5,350 bases of DNA from a bacterium (GTDB lineage: Bacteria; Bacillota_A; Clostridia; Lachnospirales; Lachnospiraceae), in assembly GCA_004562915.1 (NCBI GenBank), contig SFQZ01000146.1, positions 1 through 5,350 of the forward strand, read 5' to 3'. A program made the position numbers and the translations under genes. Positions 1 through 5,257 of this stretch are shown here, piece by piece (positions within the stretch are counted from its first letter, which is position 1; each line of letters starts with the position of its first letter). The notes under the pieces were generated by a model. It made no database searches, was not told where the DNA came from, and saw only the letters and a list, made by a program, of their open reading frames with translations.

Positions 1-183
1 GTCGCAGTTAACAGTTAGCTGAAGGGAAGCGACCTGACATTGGTAGGATAGACACTAACTCGTCGGTTTCTTTACTTATATTGCTCACGAATCAAAAAGA
101 ATACTTTTTGGCAGGAAGCGAAAGGTATACGATTTCGATATATGGAGATACTACGTATGGAAGTTTAATACAGGAGGGTTATC
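1..183. other. Non-coding leader upstream of eno
   Basis: No reading frame of useful length crosses this stretch on the plus strand; all three frames meet stops within the first 25 bases, so at most a few terminal codons of an upstream gene could be present. It holds several short complementary segments: GTCGC (1-5) with GCGAC (29-33), AGTTAG (13-18) with CTAACT (55-60), CGAC (30-33) with GTCG (62-65), and a perfect 7-bp hairpin CAAAAAG/CTTTTTG (93-99/104-110). CAGTTA occurs twice (5-10 and 12-17). I could not match it to a known riboswitch and found no convincing sigma-A promoter. The only near-consensus boxes (for example TTGGCA at 108-113) lack a properly spaced partner. It ends in the AGGAGG ribosome binding site (172-177) of eno. 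Confidence 0.5.
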
Positions 184-1530
184 ATGTATCGTTATTTACC
201 GATTCGACGAGTATACGCACGAGAAGTTTTGGATTCCAGAGGAAACCCTACCGTTGAGGTGGAAGTGACTGTTGGTGAGGGAATTATGGGAATTGACGGA
301 TATACAGGAAAGGCGATTGTGCCTTCCGGTGCTTCTACCGGGAAATATGAGGCGGTAGAATTAAGAGACGGACAGGAGAGATTTGGCGGTCTGGGAGTAT
401 GGCAGGCGGTTAAAAATGTAAATACCAGGCTGGCAGACAGGATAGTGGGTGAGAATGTTCTGAATCAGGTATACATTGACAGAATTTTACAGGAAGAAGA
501 TGGTACTGACAACAAAAGTAGTCTGGGAGCTAATGCCACACTGGGTGTATCTCTTGCTGCAGCAAGAGCAGCGGCAAAAGCGCTTCGTCTGCCTCTTTAC
601 CAGTACCTGGGAGGGGTTCATGTAAAACGCATGCCTGTACCTATGATGAACATTCTTAACGGAGGACGCCATGCGGATAATACGGTGGATCTTCAGGAAT
701 TTATGATTATGCCTATAGGTGCATGTTGTTTTCATGAGGGTCTTCGCATGTGTGCGGAAGTATATCAGAGGCTGAAAATCATATTAAAACACAGAAATTT
801 GTCTACTGCAGTGGGTGATGAAGGTGGTTTTGCTCCGGATCTGAAAAGCTCGGAGGAAGTATTGGAACTGATGATGGAAGCCATTCAGGACGCCGGTTAT
901 AAGCCGGGAGAAGAGATTTCCTTTGCCATTGATGCGGCTGCCAGCGAATTATATGATGAAAAGAGCAAAAAATATTATTTTCCGGGTGAAACTAAAATGT
1001 CCGGAGCTAAGATATATCGATCATCAGAAGAAATGATTTCTTATTATGAAAAACTGATTGAAGAATTTCCCATCGTTTCCATCGAGGATGGATTGGAAGA
1101 AGAAGACTGGGAGGGATGGAAAGAACTTACCCGCAGGCTGGGAGATAAAATACAGCTGGTTGGAGATGATCTGTTTGTAACAAATCCCAAACGTCTGAAC
1201 TGTGGGATCCGTCTGAGGGCAGCAAATAGTATTTTGATAAAAGTAAATCAGATCGGGACGCTGACAGAAGCTTTGGATGCTGTTTGTGAAGCGCAGCATC
1301 ACGGTTATAGTGCGGTGATTTCTCATCGATCCGGAGAGACAGAGGATCCATTTATTGCTGATCTGGCGGTAGCATGTAATGCAGGTCAAATTAAAACAGG
1401 AGCACCCTGCAGAACGGAGAGAACGGCAAAGTATAATCAACTTTTACGAATCGAGGAATATTTAGGGCAGGTTGCCGAATATGAGAACCCATTTGAAATA
1501 AAATACGGTGAAAGAGAAGAAAAATGTTGA
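184..1530 (+). CDS. eno: Enolase (2-phosphoglycerate dehydratase), divergent clostridial form
   Basis: Cytoplasmic glycolytic enzyme interconverting 2-phosphoglycerate and phosphoenolpyruvate. The 448-residue protein carries the whole family core: LDSRGNPTVE (16-25), the mobile loop VPSGASTG (46-53), the HADN segment (163-166), GDEGGFAP (211-218) with catalytic Glu213, Mg ligands Asp250 (FAID), Glu301 (SIEDGL) and Asp328 (GDDLFVTN), catalytic Lys353 (IKVNQIG), and SHRSGETED (380-388). All expected active-site residues are present, so it should be active. The ATG has an AGGAGG site (172-177) six bases upstream. The protein is longer than the usual ~430 residues. About six extra residues (GIDGYT region, 36-41) precede the active-site loop, there is a longer stretch around 258-278, and the signature ends GAPCRTER. 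I recall a similar form in Lachnospiraceae, some of which also carry a more typical enolase. secG follows after a 54-base gap. Confidence 0.96.
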   Translation: MYRYLPIRRVYAREVLDSRGNPTVEVEVTVGEGIMGIDGYTGKAIVPSGASTGKYEAVELRDGQERFGGLGVWQAVKNVNTRLADRIVGENVLNQVYIDRILQEEDGTDNKSSLGANATLGVSLAAARAAAKALRLPLYQYLGGVHVKRMPVPMMNILNGGRHADNTVDLQEFMIMPIGACCFHEGLRMCAEVYQRLKIILKHRNLSTAVGDEGGFAPDLKSSEEVLELMMEAIQDAGYKPGEEISFAIDAAASELYDEKSKKYYFPGETKMSGAKIYRSSEEMISYYEKLIEEFPIVSIEDGLEEEDWEGWKELTRRLGDKIQLVGDDLFVTNPKRLNCGIRLRAANSILIKVNQIGTLTEALDAVCEAQHHGYSAVISHRSGETEDPFIADLAVACNAGQIKTGAPCRTERTAKYNQLLRIEEYLGQVAEYENPFEIKYGEREEKC

Positions 1531-1540
1531 AAAATTCCAA

Positions 1541-1576
1541 TTCCTATGGTAAGATGATTAAGGTTGACCATAGGAG
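1541..1576 (+). promoter_or_regulatory. Inverted repeat able to sequester the secG ribosome binding site
   Basis: Nine consecutive Watson-Crick pairs join 1542-1550 (TCCTATGGT) to 1567-1575 (ACCATAGGA), with one more U-G pair (1541/1576). They enclose a 16-base loop. The right arm covers most of the secG AGGAGG site (1572-1577). In the mRNA this stem would hide the site. A ribosome finishing eno (stop at 1528-1530) would reach into the left arm and could open it, giving translational coupling. The pairing is seen directly; the regulatory role is inferred. A DNA operator is an alternative reading. Confidence 0.5.
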
Positions 1577-1584
1577 GTGTGATT

Positions 1585-1821
1585 ATGGATATTTTGCGGA
1601 TTGTATTGACGGTTATTTTTGTAATCGATTGTATAGCTTTGACAGTAGTAGTATTGATGCAGGAAGGAAAACAGAAAGGTCTTGGAGCAATTTCCGGTAT
1701 GGCGGATACGTACTGGGGACGTAACAAGGGTCGTTCCATGGAAGGAAAATTAGTACTGTTTACAAAGATTTTGGCAGTTTTATTCATGGTTCTGGCTGTT
1801 GTGTTAAATATGAATTTTTAA
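1585..1821 (+). CDS. secG: Preprotein translocase subunit SecG
   Basis: Small membrane subunit of the SecYEG channel, which assists protein export. The 78-residue product has two hydrophobic helices (about 3-24 and 57-75) around a polar loop with the family hallmark VLMQEGKQKGLGAISG (23-38) and ADTYWGRNKGRSMEGKL (40-56). Its size is normal for a Gram-positive SecG. The ATG at 1585 is chosen because AGGAGG (1572-1577) lies seven bases upstream. An in-frame TTG at 1564 would add seven residues but would place the ribosome binding site inside the gene. It lies 54 bases after eno and probably shares its transcript. Its ribosome binding site lies in a potential stem (1541-1576). A strong terminator follows. 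Confidence 0.95.
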   Translation: MDILRIVLTVIFVIDCIALTVVVLMQEGKQKGLGAISGMADTYWGRNKGRSMEGKLVLFTKILAVLFMVLAVVLNMNF

Positions 1822-1856
1822 TAGACGGATGATTATTTTGTAACCAATGACTAAGG

Positions 1857-1886
1857 CACTCTTGCATATTATGCAAGAGTGTTTTT
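1857..1886 (+). terminator. Rho-independent terminator after secG
   Basis: A perfect 11-bp stem (1857-1867 with 1871-1881) closes a three-base ATT loop and is followed at once by five T residues (1882-1886). It should end the eno-secG transcript. It sits only 33 bases before the chosen rnr start, so rnr needs read-through or its own promoter. Confidence 0.92.
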
Positions 1887-1897
1887 CAATCTATAGT
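1869..1897 (+). promoter_or_regulatory. Candidate rnr promoter overlapping the secG terminator
   Basis: TATAGT at 1892-1897 matches five of six positions of the sigma-A -10 box. The -35 region at 17-base spacing (TTATGC, 1869-1874) is poor and lies within the terminator stem. Transcription would begin near 1904, which still includes the AGGAG site (1911-1915) for the GTG start but excludes the ATG at 1902 from normal use. Weak evidence only. Confidence 0.25.
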
Positions 1898-1910
1898 TTT
1901 TATGTGGGAC

Positions 1911-1915
1911 AGGAG
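1911..1915 (+). promoter_or_regulatory. Ribosome binding site that decides the rnr start
   Basis: AGGAG lies four bases before GTG at 1920. The upstream in-frame ATG at 1902 has no Shine-Dalgarno sequence before it, only the U-rich end of the terminator and CTATAG. This favours GTG 1920, although the spacing is slightly short. Confidence 0.6.
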
Positions 1916-1919
1916 AACA

Positions 1920-4070
1920 GTGGACAAAAAGAAACTTAAGAACAGAAAAAAACTGATATTGGATTTTATTTCCAGTAAAGAATATGCTCCTATGAGAGCA
2001 AAAGATATTGCCATGCTTCTACAGATTCCTAAAGGAAAGAGAAGTGAGCTTTTTCAGGTATTGGATGAGCTGGAAGCAGAAGGCAAAATATGGAATCACC
2101 GTGGTAAATACGAAAAAGTAAGACAGAAAGAAGAAAAGAAAACGGAAGAACTGCTGGAAGGTACTTTTATTGCAAATTCCAGAGGATTTGGTTTTGTTGA
2201 GATCGATGGTCAGACAGAGGATCTGTATATTCATGAGGAAGATACGATGTATGCTTTTCACCAGGACCGCGTGCAGATCCAGGTAAAACCTGAGCACAGC
2301 GGGAATCGTAGAGAAGGAAAAGTCGTACAGATCATTGGTCATGGTATTACAGAAGTAGTAGGTACTTTTGAGGAAAGCCGAAATTATGGTTTTGTGATTC
2401 CTGATAATAGTAAGATACAGAGAGATATTTTTATTCCTAAAGAGCATACGCTGGGTGCAGAAGACGGAGACAAGGTGGTTATAAAGCTTACCAGCTATGG
2501 TGGTAAAGATAAGAATCCGGAAGGCCGGGTACAGGAGATTCTGGGAGCAAAAGGACAGCCTGGGATTGATGTACTGTCCATTGCCCGCAGCTATGAGCTT
2601 CCTATGGAATTTCCCCAGAAGGCGGCTAATCAGGCGGAGCGGGTGCCGGATCATGTTCTGGAAGGCGATTTCCAGGGAAGGATGGATCTGAGGGACTGGA
2701 CAGTTGTGACTATAGATGGCGAGGACGCAAAAGATTTGGATGATGGTATATCTCTGACACGGGAAGGGAATATTTATCATCTGGGAGTTCATATAGCCGA
2801 TGTAAGTAATTATGTTCAGGGCGGCAGTGCTCTTGACCGGGAAGCACTTAAAAGAGGGACCAGTGTCTATCTGGTGGACAGAGTGATTCCCATGCTTCCG
2901 AAGCGGCTGTCAAATGGAATTTGTTCCCTGAACCAGGGTGTAGATCGTCTGGCGTTAAGTTGCCTGATGGATATCGATTCAACTGGAAAAATGATCAGCC
3001 ATCAGATCGCGGAGACAGTGATCTGTGTAGACAGGAGAATGACTTATACAGCAGTAAAAGGTATTCTGGAAGGGGATAAAGAATTGCGTAATGAATATCA
3101 GGAACTGGTGCCTCTTTTCCATCATATGAGAGATCTGTCAGCGATACTTCGTAAAAACAGAGCAAACAGAGGATCTATTGATTTCGATTTCCCGGAAAGT
3201 AAGGTATATCTGGATGAAATGGGACATCCTGTTGAGATAAAAGCGTATGAGCAGAATGTGGCCACAAGGATTATCGAGGATTTTATGCTGATTGCCAATG
3301 AAACAGTGGCAAAAGAATATTGCAATCGGGAAATTCCATTTCTCTATCGTACCCATGAGAATCCTGATCCTGACAAGATGGAAAAAGTATTGACATTCAT
3401 TCGTAGTCAGAATATTCCGGTCCATAAGTCCCATGAGGAAATCACACCGCTGGAGATTCAGGAGATATTAAGTTCCATCGAGGGTGAACCAAGCGAACCA
3501 CTGATCAGTCGGCTGCTTCTTCGTTCCATGAAGCAGGCTCGATATACTACAGGCTGCAGCGGACATTTTGGGCTGGCAGCAAAGCACTATTGTCATTTCA
3601 CTTCACCAATTCGTCGTTATCCTGATTTACAGATTCATCGTATTATAAAAGATACGATCCGCGGCAGGATGAAAGATGAGAAAAAGCTGTATTATGCGCA
3701 GATTCTGGAAGATGTTGCACTGAAGACAAGCGCACTGGAAAGAAGAGCGGAAGAAGTTGAACGTGAAACGATAAAACTGAAAAAAGCGGAATTCATGGAG
3801 TCACGTTTATTTCAGCAGTTTGATGGTATTATTTCCGGTGTGACAGGATGGGGTATTTACGTGGAACTTCCGAATACGGTGGAGGGATTGGTGCATGTAA
3901 GTACATTGACAGATGACTATTATGAATTTGATGAAGAGAATTACTGTCTTGTGGGGGAATCATCAAAAAGAGAATATCATCTGGGAGATGCAGTCCGGAT
4001 AATGGTTTCGGAAGTAGACATAAATACAAAAAGTGTTGATTTTATACTTGTTAAAAAACTGGAGGGGTAA
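1920..4070 (+). CDS. rnr: Ribonuclease R (3'-5' exoribonuclease, RNB family)
   Basis: Processive, hydrolytic 3'-to-5' exonuclease able to degrade structured RNA; in other bacteria it removes defective mRNAs during trans-translation. Numbering from GTG (716 residues): N-terminal winged-helix domain (about 10-64), two cold-shock/OB domains (about 81-122, with RGFGFV, and 148-206, with NYGFVIP), the RNB catalytic domain (about 255-580) and a C-terminal S1 domain (about 634-711). The catalytic motif IDGEDAKDLDD (265-275) supplies the metal-binding aspartates. Tyr317 in SVYLVDRVIP and the HFTSPIRRYPDL segment (559-570) are also conserved. An ATG at 1902 would add MWDRRT but lacks a ribosome binding site. 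The protein stops right after the S1 domain, without the long lysine-rich tail of the E. coli enzyme. Two bases separate it from smpB, implying co-translation. Confidence 0.96.
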   Translation: MDKKKLKNRKKLILDFISSKEYAPMRAKDIAMLLQIPKGKRSELFQVLDELEAEGKIWNHRGKYEKVRQKEEKKTEELLEGTFIANSRGFGFVEIDGQTEDLYIHEEDTMYAFHQDRVQIQVKPEHSGNRREGKVVQIIGHGITEVVGTFEESRNYGFVIPDNSKIQRDIFIPKEHTLGAEDGDKVVIKLTSYGGKDKNPEGRVQEILGAKGQPGIDVLSIARSYELPMEFPQKAANQAERVPDHVLEGDFQGRMDLRDWTVVTIDGEDAKDLDDGISLTREGNIYHLGVHIADVSNYVQGGSALDREALKRGTSVYLVDRVIPMLPKRLSNGICSLNQGVDRLALSCLMDIDSTGKMISHQIAETVICVDRRMTYTAVKGILEGDKELRNEYQELVPLFHHMRDLSAILRKNRANRGSIDFDFPESKVYLDEMGHPVEIKAYEQNVATRIIEDFMLIANETVAKEYCNREIPFLYRTHENPDPDKMEKVLTFIRSQNIPVHKSHEEITPLEIQEILSSIEGEPSEPLISRLLLRSMKQARYTTGCSGHFGLAAKHYCHFTSPIRRYPDLQIHRIIKDTIRGRMKDEKKLYYAQILEDVALKTSALERRAEEVERETIKLKKAEFMESRLFQQFDGIISGVTGWGIYVELPNTVEGLVHVSTLTDDYYEFDEENYCLVGESSKREYHLGDAVRIMVSEVDINTKSVDFILVKKLEG

Positions 4071-4072
4071 GT

Positions 4073-4540
4073 ATGGCTAAGGAAAAAGGCAGCCGCCTGA
4101 TCGCCAACAATAAAAAAGCATATCATGATTATTTTATTGAAGAGACTTACGAAGCAGGGATTGCGCTTCATGGGACAGAAGTTAAATCCCTTCGTATGGG
4201 TAAGTGCAGTATAAAGGAATCCTTTATACGAATTGAGAATGAAGAAGTGTATATTTTTGGAATGCATATCAGTCCTTATGAAAAAGGTAATATTTTCAAT
4301 AAAGATCCGCTGAGAGTGAAAAAATTGCTGCTTCACAAGGCAGAGATCCGAAAATTAAGAGCAAAGATTGCAGAAAAGGGGTATACTCTGGTACCATTGA
4401 AAGTATACTTTAATAACAGTCTGGTGAAAGTGGAGATTGGACTGGCAAAAGGTAAGAAACTGTACGATAAAAGACAGGATATTGCAAAGAAAGATCAGCG
4501 TAGAGAGGCAGAAAGAGATTTTAAGGTGAGAAATTTGTAG
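4073..4540 (+). CDS. smpB: SsrA-binding protein SmpB
   Basis: Cytoplasmic RNA-binding protein that binds the tRNA-like part of tmRNA, enables its alanylation and delivery, and reads the empty decoding centre of stalled ribosomes. The 155-residue protein is of standard length. Recognisable segments are NNKKAYHDYFIEETYEAGI (12-30), the GTEVKSLR strand (34-41), FGMHISPYE (62-70), VPLKVYF (107-113), GLAKGKKLYDKR (123-134) and the basic C-terminal tail KKDQRREAERDFK (139-151), which inserts in the mRNA channel. Its ribosome binding site GGAGG (4061-4065) lies within the last codons of rnr, seven bases before ATG, and only two bases separate the genes. Its partner RNA ssrA lies 146 bases downstream. 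No terminator is visible after the stop, so read-through into ssrA is possible. Confidence 0.97.
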   Translation: MAKEKGSRLIANNKKAYHDYFIEETYEAGIALHGTEVKSLRMGKCSIKESFIRIENEEVYIFGMHISPYEKGNIFNKDPLRVKKLLLHKAEIRKLRAKIAEKGYTLVPLKVYFNNSLVKVEIGLAKGKKLYDKRQDIAKKDQRREAERDFKVRNL

Positions 4541-4601
4541 ATACAAGGGATTTGCTGTAAATATATTAAAATAATGTGCAAATGCAAAACGGTAATACAA
4601 C

Positions 4602-4630
4602 TTGACAAGCATCGGCATTTAGAGTATACT
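4602..4630 (+). promoter_or_regulatory. Sigma-A promoter of ssrA
   Basis: A perfect TTGACA -35 box (4602-4607) and TATACT -10 box (4625-4630) are separated by exactly 17 bases. Initiation is expected near 4637, about 50 bases before the mature tmRNA 5' end. It is the best promoter in the window and fits the abundance of tmRNA in cells. The preceding stretch from 4541, after smpB, is A/T-rich and shows nothing else. Confidence 0.9.
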
Positions 4631-4653
4631 GAATAAGCTGATAATAAACTGCA

Positions 4654-4670
4654 TTCAGAACTTTTCTGAA
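4654..4670 (+). repeat. Small hairpin in the tmRNA precursor leader
   Basis: TTCAGAA (4654-4660) and TTCTGAA (4664-4670) form a 7-bp stem with a three-base loop. It lies between the predicted transcription start and the mature tmRNA 5' end, inside the segment that RNase P would remove. A role in processing is a guess. Confidence 0.4.
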
Positions 4671-4686
4671 AACCATACAAATCTTC

Positions 4687-5033
4687 GGGCTTGTACTGGT
4701 TTCGACGGGGGTTTCGAAGTTTGGGAAGCCATCCGCGGCTCTGGGACCGCGTCAAAAACCTGGAAATTAAATTTAAACGCAGACGAAAATTTAGCGTTCG
4801 CTGCCTAATGGTGGCTGTCGTTGCCTGAACCTCCCGCAGTTCAGACTTCGGCATCAAATCAAGCGGGGCACTTTTTTCTCAAAGCTTTGAGAGAAAGAAA
4901 GATATCATGAAGCTACTGAGGACAGCAGCCTGTCATCCGGCGGTTGTCTGAGGGAATGTTAAAAGAATGACTGTGATGGGAGATGCCTGAATGGACAGGC
5001 TTTCGGACGCGGGTTCGATTCCCGCCAGGTCCA
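4687..5033 (+). ncRNA. ssrA: Transfer-messenger RNA (tmRNA)
   Basis: Rescues stalled ribosomes by acting as alanyl-tRNA and then as a short mRNA for a degradation tag. The 5' acceptor strand GGGCTTG (4687-4693) pairs with CAGGTCC (5026-5032), including two G-U pairs. The D-like segment follows (CTGGTTTCGACGGGG, 4696-4710). The T arm is GCGGG-TTCGATT-CCCGC (5009-5025). Helix H2 forms between 4715-4723 and 4996-5005 with one bulge. The tag frame begins GCA at 4779 and ends TAA at 4806-4808. The A four bases before the resume codon (4775) matches the position important in E. coli. About 347 bases is a normal length. Discriminator A5033 is followed by TAT, so CCA is not encoded and would be added after transcription. 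SmpB is encoded just upstream. Confidence 0.96.
4779..4808 (+). other. tmRNA proteolysis-tag reading frame
   Basis: Codons GCA GAC GAA AAT TTA GCG TTC GCT GCC TAA encode ADENLAFAA after the alanine donated by tmRNA itself. The C-terminal Ala-Ala needed for ClpXP-type recognition is present. The more usual ending is ALAA; here the leucine is phenylalanine. The resume codon is inferred from position and from the conserved A at 4775. Confidence 0.85.
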
Positions 5034-5036
5034 TAT
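5009..5036 (+). other. Candidate attachment-site core at the 3' end of ssrA
   Basis: Phages and genomic islands often integrate at the 3' end of tmRNA genes, with crossover in the T arm or acceptor strand, leaving the RNA intact. Here the T arm and acceptor end are followed within about 20 bases by the end of a tyrosine recombinase pointing towards them, the usual arrangement at such junctions. No second copy of the core lies in the window, so the boundaries are unknown. Confidence 0.4.
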
Positions 5037-5037
5037 G

Positions 5038-5066
5038 AAAAGTGCCGTATTTACGGCACTTTTTTT
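5038..5066 (+). terminator. Terminator of ssrA, possibly bidirectional
   Basis: An 8-bp stem (5041-5048 with 5053-5060) extends by three A-T pairs (5038-5040 with 5061-5063). It has a four-base loop and a run of seven T residues (5060-5066). Four A residues on the left side give a short U-run for the other strand, so it could also stop transcription of the integrase remnant, whose TAA stop lies inside the stem-loop. Confidence 0.92.
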
Positions 5067-5257
5067 GATTCGTGTTGTATTTCGTGTTGCATAGAATCAA
5101 AATGAGAATTAATTTTTTCGGTAAATTTCTTTTCTTCGTCTGCAATAACGTTTCTATATACCGCTTTTAATACTTTGTCAGTTTTCCATCCGCCTCGAGC
5201 CATAATGTATTGATCAGGAATTCCAATTGCATGCATGATTGATGCCGAGTAATGCCC
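5051..5257 (-). pseudogene. C-terminal remnant of a phage-type tyrosine recombinase (integrase)
   Basis: About 67 codons remain, reading HYSASIMHAIGIPDQYIM, then ARGGWKTDKVLKAVYRN and a charged tail. This matches the end of tyrosine integrases: GGW occupies the second His/Trp catalytic position and the Tyr in AVYRN (codon 5156-5158) is the nucleophile. In the family this stretch normally follows HDLR, containing the catalytic His and Arg. Here the similarity stops at the His codon 5252-5254; the codon before it is GGG and the one before that is a TAA stop (5258-5260). No continuation is seen in any frame up to 5350, so the gene is truncated by deletion or rearrangement and is inactive. A translatable piece from ATG 5234-5236 would be 61 residues with no catalytic core. 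It converges on ssrA and ends inside the ssrA terminator. Confidence 0.8.
5063..5102. repeat. Direct repeat nested in an inverted repeat within the integrase 3' end
   Basis: TTCGTGTTG occurs at 5069-5077 and 5081-5089, 12 bases apart. It is flanked by a perfect 9-bp inverted repeat, TTTTGATTC (5063-5071) and GAATCAAAA (5094-5102). On the minus strand the direct repeat encodes the duplicated QHE of MQHEIQHES. Short direct repeats near an attachment site are typical of integrase arm-binding sites; that role is inferred here. Confidence 0.45.

Noticed and set aside
1..183. T-box, SAM, lysine, c-di-GMP or group II intron fragment
   Set aside because: None of the consensus segments of these RNAs that I know was recognised in the leader on either strand.
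1564..1592. TTGACC followed by GGATAT/GATATT as an internal promoter for secG
   Set aside because: The -10 match is poor and it would fall within the first codons of secG, so the resulting transcript would lack the secG start.
1524..1724. Plus-strand 66-codon frame whose ATG overlaps the eno stop codon
   Set aside because: It overlaps secG out of frame, its peptide has no recognisable family, and the secG frame has the strong ribosome binding site and conserved residues.
2019..2792. Long (257-codon) open frame on the minus strand within rnr
   Set aside because: It is a shadow of the conserved rnr coding sequence. The peptide is rich in Phe, Ile, Ser and Leu without a recognisable fold, and the plus-strand frame carries clear RNase R domains.
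4878..4891. 14-base palindrome CTCAAAGCTTTGAG as a protein-binding site
   Set aside because: It lies inside the tmRNA, where a hairpin in the pseudoknot region is expected, so RNA structure explains it.
4933..5145. Minus-strand 70-codon frame containing LAGIEPASE
   Set aside because: It runs antisense through the tmRNA T arm and acceptor end. Frames with AGIEP-type peptides are a well-known artefact of reading tRNA-like 3' ends backwards. The rest is low-complexity, with no domain.
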